Source: Xiheicaenibacterium sp046351325 (GTDB taxonomy: Bacteria > Myxococcota_A > Polyangia > Polyangiales > Polyangiaceae). Taken from it: a stretch of DNA of 64,000 nucleotides. Each line of letters begins with the position of its first letter. Position 1 is the first letter of the stretch. A program made the position numbers and the translations under genes. The stretch covers positions 958,356 to 1,022,355 of the forward strand of contig JAXLYR010000004.1 of NCBI GenBank assembly GCA_046351325.1, in the 5' to 3' direction. A model generated the notes under the pieces. It worked only from the letters and a program-made list of their open reading frames with translations. It was not told the origin of the DNA and did not search any database. This document shows, in pieces, positions 1 through 8,914 of this stretch.

Positions 1-172
1 GCGAATCGAGCAGCGGAGTCTGTGCAGGCGCGCTCCCGAGCGGAGGGGAAAGCGGCACGTCCGCGATCAGCGCGACCTCGGGCGGCGGGAAGGCGCGCAC
101 GTTCGCGGCCCGCGCCGAGCCTCGTCGAACCTCGCGTGGTGAAACCGGCCAGCCGGGGGGCGGTCCTCTCAT
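1..172 (-). CDS. possible 5' end of a gene leaving the window (uncertain)
   Basis: A minus-strand reading frame begins with ATG at 172 and stays open to the left edge, with mostly G/C third codon positions. The predicted peptide is Pro/Ala-rich and has no domain that I recognise. A plus-strand frame through the same bases is also open, and such open frames are common at this GC content. The stretch may simply be non-coding spacer. It lies downstream of the Ser/Thr kinase gene, and the 120 bases between them carry a small repeat. Confidence 0.2.
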   Translation of the reverse strand, partial: MRGPPPGWPVSPREVRRGSARAANVRAFPPPEVALIADVPLSPPLGSAPAQTPLLDS

Positions 173-223
173 GCTCGTCTCTTTTTCACCCGAGTTGCCG
201 GCCGAAGCAACCGCTCGGGCGCC

Positions 224-290
224 GATTCGCATGGGGGGCTCAATCCGCCCCCATGCGCTCCGCGCTCCCCCGATTCAGCCGCGCCCGTTG
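224..290 (-). repeat. dispersed repeat family R2, copy 1
   Basis: Read on the minus strand this starts TGAATCGGGGGAGCGCGGAG, continues AGCGCATGGGGGCGGATTGA and GCCCCCC, and ends GCGAATC. The same string with few changes is found at 47839-47890. A partial extra unit (CTGAATC then GGGCGCGG) lies next to it, at the stop codon of the kinase gene. The CGCATGGGGGG / CGCCCCCATGCG halves at 229-252 can form a hairpin. It sits just after the kinase stop codon. Function is unknown. Confidence 0.6.
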
Positions 291-292
291 AT

Positions 293-2443
293 TCAGCCGC
301 GCGCTGTGCCGACTCGGTTGCCAACCCGAATCGGGCGCTCGCCCTTCGCGGAAATCAAGGCAGTCGCTTCGGTCTTTTTCTTCGATTCCACGATGGTGGG
401 CCGCTGAGCCGTGCGCTTCGGAGATTGGGCGGGCGGGAGCTCCGCGGCCTTCGCCGGGGGATCGTTCGCGGGAGCTGCCTTGGGCTCGATCGTCGGCTGC
501 GGGCGCATCGGCTGCTGATCGAGGATGCCAGCGGGGATGGGCTCGAGCTTCGGACGACCGTCGCCACCCGTGCTCGTGGTCGTCGGCTGCGGCTGCGGCG
601 TCGGCTGACCCGGTAGCGGGATCGGCAGCGGCAGGTTCGTCACCGTCGGGAACGGGAAGGGCAGCGGTGACGTCGGCGTGGTGACGGTGGCGCTCGGCGT
701 GTGCGTACCGCTCGGGTTGGGCCGCGGGCCCACGCCAGTGCCCGTCGGACGAGGCTGCGTCGCGACCGTGTTCGTCGTGGTCGTCGTGTTCGTCGCCGTC
801 GTTGGGGGAGGCGCCGTTTGCGAGGAGCGCGCCGTCGCCGTGCTCGTCGCCGTGCCGGTCTTGGACGGGAGGGCGACGGTCTTGTCGTCGTCTTTGCTCG
901 AGGAGCCGCCGTATTGATCGTAGGCCCACACCCCGCCGACTACCGCCGCTGCACCGGCCACCCCGATGAACAAGATGCCACCGATGCCGATGCCCTTCTT
1001 GCGGCGCCGCGGCGGCGCAGCAGCTACAGCTTGGTAAGCGGGCGTCGGGTGATAGCCAGGCGTCGCGACGGGCGCTTGCTGCGCGGGGTCGAACGCCGCG
1101 GTCTCGGGCAGCGAGCCCGCGCCGACGTCGGTCCCACCAGGGCGCTGCGCCCCTGCTACGGCTGCGTCTACAGGCTGGTAAGCTTCACTCGCGCCGGGGA
1201 AGAACGGCGCACCCTGCACCGTGTTGTCGAAGCCGCCGTTCTGATTCGAGCTGACGGGGTTCGAGCCGGGGACCGCCGACACGCGCACCGTGCCGCCGCG
1301 CATCGACGCCGAGCTCAGCGACGACGCGCCGTTTGCCTCGTGTTTGCCGTTCGCGCTGTCACCGCGCCAGGGCTCGCTCATCCGCTCGGTCGCGCCGCCG
1401 TCGATCGACCTGCGATCCGCGACGACGGCCTGCCCGACCGCGAGGCCATCGAGCGACGAACCCTCGGGTGAGGGAGCCGCGCGCGCCGGGACAGGGCCGG
1501 GGCCCTCCTGGTGACGGCCCGCAGCGGTCGGCGTGACCGGCGGCGGCGTGTTCGTGGGGCTGACCTTGAGGTGAACCTCACGCGCGAAGGGCTCGACCTG
1601 CGAGCGGAACTCCGCGACGTTCTGGTAGCGCTCGCGCGGGTCCGCGGCCATCGAGCGGTGCACGACGTCCGCGAGCGGGCGCGGCACGTGCGGCGCGAGA
1701 TCCACGAGGCGAGCGATGCCACCCGAGAGATACGCGGCCGCGATCTGATGAGCCTCGTCGCCGCCGACAGGACGCCGGCCCGCGAGCATCTCGAAGAACA
1801 TCACGCCGCACGAGAAGATGTCGGCGCGCCCGTCGACCGCGTCCGCCGAGAAGACCTGCTCCGGCGCCATGTACTCGGGCGTGCCCATGATGACGCCAGG
1901 CCGCGTGAGGCCCTTGTAGAGCTCGCCGTTGATCTTCAGCTTGGCGATGCCGAAATCGAGGAGCTTCACCAGAGGCTCGCCGCGCTTGCCCGTGACGATC
2001 ATCACGTTGTCGGGCTTCAGATCGCGGTGAACGACGCCCTCCTCGTGCGCGGCCTCGAGGCCGTCGAGGATCTGCATCGCGTAGTTGAGCGCGTCCTCGT
2101 AGGAGAGGCGCTTGCCGGCGCGGTAGTTCTCTTCGTAGAGGACCTGCAGGCTCTTGCCCTTCAGGAACTCCATCACCATGAACGGCAGCCCCGTCGGCGT
2201 CTGCTCGACGTCGGTCACACGCACGACGTGAGGGCTCTGGATCTTCGCCGAGACGCGAGCCTCTTGCAGGAAGCGCTGGACCAGCCCCTGCCGGCGCGCG
2301 AGCTCCGGGTGCAGGAACTTCAGGGCGACCGTGTTGCCGAGGACCTCGTGTTGGGCCTCGAAGACGCTGCCCATGCCCCCGTCCCCGAGCAGGCGGACGA
2401 GACGGTACTTGTTGTTGATGAGCTGTCCGACCTGAGGGCGCAT
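293..2443 (-). CDS. membrane-anchored Ser/Thr protein kinase (PknB/Pkn type)
   Basis: This 716-residue protein is an apparently active eukaryote-like protein kinase that phosphorylates Ser/Thr on unknown targets. Visible elements are the Gly loop GDGGMGSVF (20-28), Lys42 in VALKFL, HRDLKPDN (139-146), DFG (163-165) and GTPEYMAPEQ (about 187-196). A long low-complexity linker follows, then one transmembrane segment at about 484-508 preceded by PRRRKK, so the kinase should be cytoplasmic. The C-terminal 200 residues are Pro/Thr-rich and probably periplasmic, with no recognisable sensor domain. The ATG at 2443 puts the kinase domain near the N-terminus; a GTG at 2542 would add 33 residues. It is divergent from nadC. 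Two related kinase-like genes lie at 26997-28346 and 31447-34599. Confidence 0.9.
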   Translation of the reverse strand: MRPQVGQLINNKYRLVRLLGDGGMGSVFEAQHEVLGNTVALKFLHPELARRQGLVQRFLQEARVSAKIQSPHVVRVTDVEQTPTGLPFMVMEFLKGKSLQVLYEENYRAGKRLSYEDALNYAMQILDGLEAAHEEGVVHRDLKPDNVMIVTGKRGEPLVKLLDFGIAKLKINGELYKGLTRPGVIMGTPEYMAPEQVFSADAVDGRADIFSCGVMFFEMLAGRRPVGGDEAHQIAAAYLSGGIARLVDLAPHVPRPLADVVHRSMAADPRERYQNVAEFRSQVEPFAREVHLKVSPTNTPPPVTPTAAGRHQEGPGPVPARAAPSPEGSSLDGLAVGQAVVADRRSIDGGATERMSEPWRGDSANGKHEANGASSLSSASMRGGTVRVSAVPGSNPVSSNQNGGFDNTVQGAPFFPGASEAYQPVDAAVAGAQRPGGTDVGAGSLPETAAFDPAQQAPVATPGYHPTPAYQAVAAAPPRRRKKGIGIGGILFIGVAGAAAVVGGVWAYDQYGGSSSKDDDKTVALPSKTGTATSTATARSSQTAPPPTTATNTTTTTNTVATQPRPTGTGVGPRPNPSGTHTPSATVTTPTSPLPFPFPTVTNLPLPIPLPGQPTPQPQPTTTSTGGDGRPKLEPIPAGILDQQPMRPQPTIEPKAAPANDPPAKAAELPPAQSPKRTAQRPTIVESKKKTEATALISAKGERPIRVGNRVGTARG

Positions 2444-2753
2444 GGTCTTTACGGGAGCGAAGGTCGCTGGATCCTGAGCCGCGGGAGCTGCTCCGGCAAG
2501 GCCGGAGCCGGCGGGGGTGACTACGCTTCGGAAGAGTCTCACGCTCTATTGGACGAGGGTGGGACCGAGTTAGTGCTGCGTTGTGAGCTTGAAGAAGTGT
2601 TGAGCCGCGCATCTGGCACGTTGGGTGCAGCCCCGACCAACAGGTGCACCGGCACCAGACTCCCCAACTCTTTCAGACCTTGTCGCGTTCGGCCAGCCCG
2701 AACCGCGACAGAAAGATGCACGACAACGGCCCAAAGCGGGCAGACTCCGCCGC

Positions 2754-3608
2754 ATGCTCCTCCGTGCGCTGATCGACCCCATCATCGAGCGGGCCCTCGC
2801 CGAAGATCTCTCGGGTGGCGATCTCTCCGCTGAGGCCTGCGTCGACCCGTCGCGCCGCGCGCGCGCCGTCGCCCTCGCGAAGAGCCCTCTCGTCGTGTGC
2901 GGCGCGACCGTGTTTCTCAGGGTCTTCGAGCTCGTCGACCCGACCATCCAGGCCAAGGTCCTCGTCGAGGACGGCGCCGAGGTCGCACGCGGCACGTTCC
3001 TCTACGAGCTCGTCGGCTCCGCGCGCTCGCTGCTCATGGCCGAGCGCACGGCGCTCAATTTCGTGCAGCGTATGTCGGGCGTCGCGACCGCGGCCCGCGC
3101 CTGCGTCGCCGCGATCCCGGACGGCGCGCGCACGCGCATCACCGACACCCGCAAGACCACGCCTGGGCTGCGCATGCTCGAGCGCTACGCGGTCCGCACC
3201 GGCGGCGCGCACAACCACCGCGACACGCTCGGCAGCGCCGTCATGATCAAGGACAACCACATCGTCGCGGCGGGCGGCATCGAGATCGCGGTGTCGCGCG
3301 CCCGCGCTCGCGCGCCGCACACCTCGCGCATCGAGGTCGAGGTGAAAAACCTCGAGGAGCTCGACCAAGCGATCGCGGCTCGCGCCGACATCATCATGCT
3401 CGACAACTTCGACGACGCGCTCACGGCGCGCGCGATGGAGCGGCTCTCGCGAGAGGCGAATCGCCCGCTCGTCGAGTCGTCCGGCAACATCACGAAGGCC
3501 CGCATCGCGACGCTCGCGAACCTCGGCGTCGACATCATCAGCGTCGGCGCGCTCACGCACTCTGCGCCCGCGGCTGATATTTCCCTCGATTTCGAGCTCG
3601 TCCCGTGA
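2754..3608 (+). CDS. nadC: nicotinate-nucleotide pyrophosphorylase (carboxylating), QPRTase
   Basis: This is NadC, which converts quinolinate and PRPP to nicotinate mononucleotide, CO2 and pyrophosphate in de novo NAD synthesis in the cytoplasm. The 284-residue length is normal for the family. Typical blocks are LAEDLSGGDLS near the N-terminus, AERTALNFVQRMSG, RKTTPGLR followed by HNHR, MIKDNHI, EVEVKNLEE, ADIIMLDN and VESSGNI, and the C-terminal DIISVGALTHS. The ATG at 2754 gives the canonical N-terminus. The stop codon overlaps the GTG start of birA in a GTGA junction, so the two cofactor genes are probably translationally coupled. No nadA or nadB is seen nearby. Confidence 0.96.
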   Translation: MLLRALIDPIIERALAEDLSGGDLSAEACVDPSRRARAVALAKSPLVVCGATVFLRVFELVDPTIQAKVLVEDGAEVARGTFLYELVGSARSLLMAERTALNFVQRMSGVATAARACVAAIPDGARTRITDTRKTTPGLRMLERYAVRTGGAHNHRDTLGSAVMIKDNHIVAAGGIEIAVSRARARAPHTSRIEVEVKNLEELDQAIAARADIIMLDNFDDALTARAMERLSREANRPLVESSGNITKARIATLANLGVDIISVGALTHSAPAADISLDFELVP

Positions 3609-4435
3609 GCGCCGCGACCCACGCTGCCCTCGACGCGAAGGTCATCGAGCGCGTGCTGCGCGCGCTCGCGCCAGCCTGGTCCGCGAAGGTCGTCGTGCGC
3701 GACTCCACCGGCTCGACCAACCACGACGCGAAGGCCCTCGCCGCCGAGGGCGCGCCCGCGGGCACCGTCGTCGTCGCGAACGAGCAGACCGCGGGTCGCG
3801 GGCGCAGCGGCAACACGTGGCATTCGCCGCCCGACGCGAGCCTCTACCTCTCCGTCGTGCTGCGCCCTTCGATCGAGCCCGCGCGCGCCGCGCCTCTCGC
3901 GCTCGTCGCGGGTGTGGTCGTCGCCGGCGTCGTCGACGCGCGCCTCGATCCCGCTCGCGAAGCGCGCGCCCGCATCAAATGGCCGAACGACGTGTGGCTC
4001 GACGACAAGAAGCTCGCGGGCATCCTCGTCGAGTCGCAGATCCGCGGCGCCGAGGTCACCTCCGTGATCGCTGGCATCGGCCTCAACGCGGCCCTCGATC
4101 CAGCGGAGCTCCCCGCGGACGTCGCCGCGCGCGCGACCTCGCTCTCGGCCGCGGGCGTCACGGGCGACGGCCTCGATCGCTCGACGCTCGCGGGCGAGAT
4201 CGCGGCGCGCATGCTCGCCGCGGTGAACGTCTACGGCCTGGTCGGCCTCGCGCCGTTCCTCCACGAGATCCGCTCGCGCGACGCGCTCCTAGGGCGCGAC
4301 GTCCGCGTCGGCGACGTGAGCGGCACCGCGCGCGGCGTCGACGACGAGGGCCGCCTCATCATCGAGGGCGCCGACAACAAGAACAATTTTGTAACCACCG
4401 GCCACGTGTCGCTACCCGGCAGCTCGTGGGCTTGA
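3605..4435 (+). CDS. birA: biotin--[acetyl-CoA-carboxylase] ligase (monofunctional BirA)
   Basis: This enzyme activates biotin with ATP and attaches it to the biotin carboxyl carrier protein, feeding fatty-acid synthesis. The 276-residue protein has the BPL catalytic domain: DSTGSTNHDAK, NEQTAGRGRSGNTWHSP with the GRGR biotinyl-AMP loop, IKWPNDVW, KLAGILVE and GIGLN. The C-terminal small domain (GRDVRVGDVSGTARGVDD) is present. There is no N-terminal winged helix, so it is the class I, non-repressor type. The GTG start overlaps the nadC stop by 4 bp. Its 3' end faces the gene at 4463-5560. Confidence 0.95.
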   Translation: MSAATHAALDAKVIERVLRALAPAWSAKVVVRDSTGSTNHDAKALAAEGAPAGTVVVANEQTAGRGRSGNTWHSPPDASLYLSVVLRPSIEPARAAPLALVAGVVVAGVVDARLDPAREARARIKWPNDVWLDDKKLAGILVESQIRGAEVTSVIAGIGLNAALDPAELPADVAARATSLSAAGVTGDGLDRSTLAGEIAARMLAAVNVYGLVGLAPFLHEIRSRDALLGRDVRVGDVSGTARGVDDEGRLIIEGADNKNNFVTTGHVSLPGSSWA

Positions 4436-4465
4436 GCGCTCTCGCGGCACGCGCTCGCGCGCTCA
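4433..4465. terminator. possible bidirectional hairpin between convergent genes
   Basis: TGAGCGC (4433-4439) and GCGCTCA (4459-4465) are perfectly complementary and enclose a GC-rich loop. The arms overlap the stop codon of birA and the end of the opposing gene. There is no T tract on either side, so intrinsic termination is only a guess. Confidence 0.25.
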
Positions 4466-5560
4466 GAATCGCGCGACAGGCCCCGCCGTGAGCGTGAGCA
4501 GCGGGCGGCCGAGTCGCCCGACGACCTCGTCGCCCATCGCGATCGTCACGCGAGGCGCGGTGACGCCCACCGTCAGATCGAGCGCGACGCCGAAGTGCTG
4601 GTGAAAGCGGATCCCTAGGCCGACTGCGGCGGTCGCGAGTAGGGCGGTGCTGTCGTCCTCGCGCTCGCGGTCCGCGTCGGTGAGCTCGCCGCGTGCGCTC
4701 ACGTGGTAGACGCCGAGGCCGAGCCCGGCCGTGAACGAGAGCGGGCTGTCGAGCGGCGGTCGATAGAGCGCCTCGGCGAAAGCCAGGTATTGCGTCAGCT
4801 GCGCCTCTCCGAGCGCGCCCTCGAAGCCGGGCCCGAGCGTCGGGCCGATCCACGTGACCCGCGCCCCGAACCCAACGTCCGCGACCCAGGAAAAACGCAG
4901 CTCCGGCGCGATCGCGGGCAGCGCGGGATCGACCGCGAAGACGCCCGCGACGCCAGCCTCGATCCCGAACGGCGTCGCGTCGGCGCCGACGAAGTGGCGC
5001 ACGTCCGCCGGGACCGGCGTGTTCGTCGCCCCGAGATCGACCTCGACGAGGCTCGCGCGGAGCAGCTCGACCGCGCGCAGCGCGAGGAGCGCGGGGGCGT
5101 TCGACGTCCCCGCGGTCTCGACCGGTCGGATCGAGATCTTCCCCGTGAGTCGATCGCTCACCCACACCTCGACGATGCTCGAGGTCCGACCTTCGCTGGC
5201 AGCGGGCGCCGCAATCGCGATCGCCGCGGTCGCGCCGGCCTCGCGGAGCGCGTCTTCGAGGTCCGCGCGAGGCTCGCCGCGCTTCGTGCGCACGACGACG
5301 ACCTCGAAGCCTGCGCTCGCGAGCTCGGCCCGCGCGCGCGTCACCGTCTCGTGCACGACCGCGCTCGCAGAGTCCGGCTCGAGGAGCGCGACCTTCGTCG
5401 GGGTCTCCGCGGCCTCGGCGCGCGTCGCGAGCGTGGCCGCGAGCAGCGCGCCGAGCCCCACGACCGCGAGGCGCGCGAGGTGACTTCCACGTCGAGGTGT
5501 TGGGTTTGATCCCACGGCCGCGCGACACTCTACAGCGCGCCGCACGGCTCGGCGGGTCAT
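4463..5560 (-). CDS. predicted outer-membrane/periplasmic protein, last gene of sigma/FecR operon
   Basis: A 365-residue exported protein that I cannot assign to a named family. A signal-peptide-like segment (ARLAVVGLGALLAATLAT, then ARA-like cleavage at ATRAEA) lies at about 29-50. The next 120 residues look like an alpha/beta domain (KVALLEPDSAS; EVVVVRTKR). The C-terminal half has alternating amphipathic strands such as FGIEAGVAGVF and LSFTAGLGLGVYHV and ends in Phe, as outer-membrane barrels do. A GTG at 5515 would give a more usual leader. It starts 12 bp after the FecR-like gene, so it is probably the end of that operon. Inference: an envelope component controlled by the operon's ECF sigma factor. 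Confidence 0.7.
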   Translation of the reverse strand: MTRRAVRRAVECRAAVGSNPTPRRGSHLARLAVVGLGALLAATLATRAEAAETPTKVALLEPDSASAVVHETVTRARAELASAGFEVVVVRTKRGEPRADLEDALREAGATAAIAIAAPAASEGRTSSIVEVWVSDRLTGKISIRPVETAGTSNAPALLALRAVELLRASLVEVDLGATNTPVPADVRHFVGADATPFGIEAGVAGVFAVDPALPAIAPELRFSWVADVGFGARVTWIGPTLGPGFEGALGEAQLTQYLAFAEALYRPPLDSPLSFTAGLGLGVYHVSARGELTDADREREDDSTALLATAAVGLGIRFHQHFGVALDLTVGVTAPRVTIAMGDEVVGRLGRPLLTLTAGPVARF

Positions 5561-5572
5561 CGCGAGACTCGG

Positions 5573-6865
5573 CTACTCCGCGAGCTTCTTCGCGAGCTCA
5601 GCGTAGGCCCCGCGCGGAAAGCTCTTCAAATATCTGCGCGCGAGCGGTGCCGCGGCGCTCGCCCCCGAGGCCTTGCTGACGAGCACCATCTCGCGGCCGA
5701 GCGCCTCCGACGCGAGCGGGCTCCCCTCGCTCACCGCGGCTTCGTAGAGCTGGATCGCCTCGCGCGAGCGCCCGCCATCCTCGGCGATGCGGCCGAGCAA
5801 GAACGCCGCCGTGCTCGCCGCGCGCGTCCCCGCGAACCGCGCGCGGACCGAGCGGAGCGCTTGCGACGCGAGGGCTGCTTTCCCTGTAAAACGAGCCGCG
5901 TCCGCGAGGATCATCAGGTCGCCCGCGGGCGCGCTCGAGAGCGTCGCCTCGATCCCGCGGGCCTCTGCGTCACCGACGATCCCCGCGAAGTCTCCGCTCG
6001 CGCTGCGCTCCGCCCACGTGGGGCCGCGCGCGACGGACGAGGCCGCGACCGCGCTCTCCGTGGTCGCGGCGCTCGCGGTCGTTGCGCTCGACGTCTCGGT
6101 GGTGAGGACGGGCGCGCTCGCGAGCACGCTCGCCGCGGGCTCGGCGGGCGCTGCGCTCTCGATCTGCGGGGCGGTCGCGTCGGCGACGGGCACGCCGCGC
6201 GCGCCGTCGATCGTGAGCCTCTGTCCCACGCGCAGCGTGAGCTCGGCCTCGATGGCGGGGCCCACGACCGCGACCTTCCCCTCGAACATCTCGAGCGAGA
6301 ACCGCGAGGTCTCGGGCGTCCAGCCGACCTCGAAGCGCGTGCCCTTCACCGCGACCGAGTAGGGGCCCGCGTCGATCGTGTAGTCGGCGCCGCCCTCGCG
6401 CGGGGTCACGGCGACGCTGGCCGCGCCCTTCTCGATCAGGAAGCGCGCGCCTCGCTCGCGTCGCTCGACGACGCGGCCGCGCGCTCCGGGCTCGAGCACG
6501 ATCTCACTGCCGTCGGTGAACCGCACGCGAGCCTCGTGGGCCGCCGGAGCCTCGACATAACCCGCGCTGCTCACGGTCGAGCCCTCGACGCTGTAGTCGA
6601 CGCGCGTCACCGGCCACACGAGCCACGCGGCGACGGTGAGCGCTGCGACGCTCGCGATGACGAGCATCGCGAGCAGCAGGCGACCGAGCTCGCGCGTGCG
6701 GCCGCGCCTCGTCGCGTGATGCTGCGCCTCGATGAAGCGGGCCCTCGCCGCCCCGCTCGAGCGCGCGCTCGCGGCGTCCTCGGCGGCGCGCGAGACGAGC
6801 TGCCCGAGCGCTTGCCCGACCAGCCGCTCTTCGTGGGTGCCGTTGCTCGCTCCGCCCGGGCTCAT
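5573..6865 (-). CDS. FecR-domain transmembrane protein, putative sigma-factor regulator
   Basis: A 430-residue single-pass membrane protein. A basic cytoplasmic N-terminal region of about 60 residues is followed by a transmembrane segment (LLLAMLVIASVAALTVAAW). A FecR domain follows: ARVRFTDGSEIVLEPGARGR, then YTIDAGPYSVAVKGTRFEV and FEGKVAVVGP. The C-terminal 170 residues are Ala-rich and helical, with TPR-like pairs near the end (AAFLLGRIAEDGGRSREAIQLYEAA). FecR proteins transmit surface signals to ECF sigma factors, and this gene overlaps the sigma gene by 4 bp (ATGA). The N-terminus is not a clear canonical anti-sigma domain, so whether it inhibits or activates the sigma factor is open. 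Confidence 0.85.
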   Translation of the reverse strand: MSPGGASNGTHEERLVGQALGQLVSRAAEDAASARSSGAARARFIEAQHHATRRGRTRELGRLLLAMLVIASVAALTVAAWLVWPVTRVDYSVEGSTVSSAGYVEAPAAHEARVRFTDGSEIVLEPGARGRVVERRERGARFLIEKGAASVAVTPREGGADYTIDAGPYSVAVKGTRFEVGWTPETSRFSLEMFEGKVAVVGPAIEAELTLRVGQRLTIDGARGVPVADATAPQIESAAPAEPAASVLASAPVLTTETSSATTASAATTESAVAASSVARGPTWAERSASGDFAGIVGDAEARGIEATLSSAPAGDLMILADAARFTGKAALASQALRSVRARFAGTRAASTAAFLLGRIAEDGGRSREAIQLYEAAVSEGSPLASEALGREMVLVSKASGASAAAPLARRYLKSFPRGAYAELAKKLAE

Positions 6866-7524
6866 GGCTCGCCCTCCTCCGAGGTCGCCGCGCCGAGGAA
6901 CGGCACGAGCTCGGGCTCGCGCCGCGCGTGAAATGTGAGGCGAGCCTCAGCTTTTGCGAGGCGGCGCTTCGCGGTCGCGAGCGAGCACTCGAGGGCCTCG
7001 GCGATCTCGGTGAGCTCGAGGCCCTGCGCGTGCCGCAGCACGAACGCGAGCCGGCTGTCCGCGTCCAGCTTGTCGAGGACGCGGTACGTCGCGCGCAGCC
7101 CCGCGCGCGCTGCGTGGTCGACCTCGGGGGTCTCGAGCTCGGGGAGCTCCTCGGGGGCGAGGAACGAGAGCCACCGCCGCAGTCTGCGTTTTCGCAGCTC
7201 GAAGCGGATGCAGCGCACCGAGATGCCCACGACGAAGCTCGAGAGCGCGGCCGGTTCGCGGAGGTCCGGCGCGCGCCGAAACAGCGTCATGAAGACGTCC
7301 TGCACGAGGTCGTCGATGTCCGCCGAGGGGCCGAGCGCCTTCCACGCGAGCGTGCGCACGAGCGGCGCGAAGCGATCCCACGCGAGGGCCGCCGCGCGGT
7401 CGCTACCAGCGATGATGGCGTGCGCGAGCGCGGTGTCGTCGGGGAGCGCGACGGGCAGCGTTCGAAGCTCCCCCTGCGCTGCGCGCCCCCCCAGTTCGAC
7501 TCGTGCGTTCGCGCGCTGCTTCAT
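6862..7524 (-). CDS. ECF-family RNA polymerase sigma factor
   Basis: This 220-residue protein is a sigma-70 family extracytoplasmic-function sigma factor, with region 2 (DIDDLVQDVFMTLFRRAPDL) and region 4 (LTEIAEALECSLATAKRRLA) separated by an acidic linker. Region 3 is absent, as expected for ECF factors. The ATG at 7524 lies 11 bp after the upstream lipoprotein gene and gives the usual family length; an in-frame GTG farther upstream would run into that gene. It overlaps the FecR gene downstream by 4 bp. Context suggests it responds to the state of the cell surface and may control its own operon. Confidence 0.93.
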   Translation of the reverse strand: MKQRANARVELGGRAAQGELRTLPVALPDDTALAHAIIAGSDRAAALAWDRFAPLVRTLAWKALGPSADIDDLVQDVFMTLFRRAPDLREPAALSSFVVGISVRCIRFELRKRRLRRWLSFLAPEELPELETPEVDHAARAGLRATYRVLDKLDADSRLAFVLRHAQGLELTEIAEALECSLATAKRRLAKAEARLTFHARREPELVPFLGAATSEEGEP

Positions 7525-7535
7525 CGCGGGCTCGA

Positions 7536-8900
7536 TTACTGGAACATGAAGACGCCCTTCAGGTCTTCGGTCGAGCTGATCGGAACGCCCGCTTTGATCG
7601 AGGTCGCGCGGAACTGGTAGAGCATCCCGCTCTCGAGATCCGGCCCGGCGTAGTCCACGGTCGCGGGCTTGTTGCCGCCCGGATCGAAGTTGCCCGTCGT
7701 CTCCCAAACGAGGGTGCCGAACGCGTCGAAGACCTGCACGTGGTACTCGTCCTCGCTGCTGTCGTCCTCCCAGGTGAAGGTCACCGGTGCCGACACGGTC
7801 TCGATGCCGTCGGCGCCAGGCGAGACCACGTCGAGCGCGCCCGTGACCTTGAAGCCTTGGGAGATCGCGATGTCCTGACCGTCGACGGTGATGTGCACGA
7901 TCTCGGTGCCGCCGATGCTCGTGTCGGGATCGCGCACGAGGCCGTCGTTTTCGAACGCCGCGAGCACGACGTATTGCCCGTCGGGGACACCGTCGATCGA
8001 GAACGCGCCGGTCACGCCGCCGTCACGCAGGCCGGGCGGAGCCTCGCCGCGGATGAGGAGATCGTCGAAAGTGTCCTCGAGCACGAGGATGACGCTCGTC
8101 GCGCTGCTGCCCATGCCGTTGACGATCTGCACGCTCCCCGAGACGGTGACCGTCTGCCGATCGTTGGCTTGGATCGTGACGCCCGCGGTCTCTTGCCCCG
8201 CGACGACGTCGGCCGTCGTCGGGTCGAAGTTGATCCCCTGTTTGTAGCCCGTGACGGACACGGTCCCCGCGGGCACGTTGAAGATCACGAACTCGCCGTC
8301 GCGATCCGCGATGCCGGTGTAGCCGCCCGCGTCGACGAGCGTGCCGCCGGGCTGGCCCGCGACGACCGTCCCCGAAATCGAGCCGAGGCCCGTCGTGTCC
8401 TCGAGAGCGATGAGGCCGATGTCGGTGTTCGCTTGCTCGATCGCGGGCGGCGAGCCCGTCGCGTCGCTCACGTCGAGCGGCAGCGCGACCCGCGGCGGCG
8501 TGGGGAAGCTCTGGTACCCAGAGGCGTCGGCGCGCAGCGTGAACGGCTGGCTCACCGGCGCCCCCGAGGCGTCGCGCGTCGCGGGCACGGCGAGCGCGTA
8601 GGTGCCGTCCGCCTCGCTGATCGCGACGCGTGAGAGCGCGACGCCGTTCTCGTCGCGCGCGACCACCCGCGCCCCCGCGACGCCGGTGTCGACCGCGAGA
8701 TCGAACACGCGCCCCTTCACCGTGACGGGGTCGAAGCACGCGGTCGTCCCGTCCGAGACGTTCTCGCAGACCTGCCCGTTCTCACACCCCGAGTCCGTGT
8801 CCGCGTTGCACGGAGGATCGCCGCTCTCGGTGTCGTCGCCGCACGCGTACGCGAGTGATCCGAACACGACGAGAGACAACGCTGTCGCCAGTTTGCGCAT
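7536..8900 (-). CDS. surface lipoprotein with carboxypeptidase-regulatory-like repeats
   Basis: A 454-residue predicted lipoprotein. The signal peptide starts MRKLATALSLVVFG and ends in the lipobox LAYAC, giving a lipidated Cys at about residue 20. Next comes a Cys-containing stretch (CNADTDSGCENGQVC), then several carboxypeptidase-regulatory-like / Ig-like beta-sandwich units (VKGRVFDLAVDTGVAGARVV, GSISGTVVAG, FVIFNVPAGTVSVTGYKQG, FSIDGVPDGQYVVLAAF) and a fibronectin-like end (VTFTWEDDSSEDEYHVQVF). The ATG at 8900 has a good ribosome-binding site (GAGGAGGG). It lies between another lipoprotein and the ECF sigma gene, which suggests a shared surface structure or sensor. The ligand is unknown. 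Confidence 0.85.
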   Translation of the reverse strand: MRKLATALSLVVFGSLAYACGDDTESGDPPCNADTDSGCENGQVCENVSDGTTACFDPVTVKGRVFDLAVDTGVAGARVVARDENGVALSRVAISEADGTYALAVPATRDASGAPVSQPFTLRADASGYQSFPTPPRVALPLDVSDATGSPPAIEQANTDIGLIALEDTTGLGSISGTVVAGQPGGTLVDAGGYTGIADRDGEFVIFNVPAGTVSVTGYKQGINFDPTTADVVAGQETAGVTIQANDRQTVTVSGSVQIVNGMGSSATSVILVLEDTFDDLLIRGEAPPGLRDGGVTGAFSIDGVPDGQYVVLAAFENDGLVRDPDTSIGGTEIVHITVDGQDIAISQGFKVTGALDVVSPGADGIETVSAPVTFTWEDDSSEDEYHVQVFDAFGTLVWETTGNFDPGGNKPATVDYAGPDLESGMLYQFRATSIKAGVPISSTEDLKGVFMFQ

Positions 8901-8914
8901 GGTGATCACCCTCC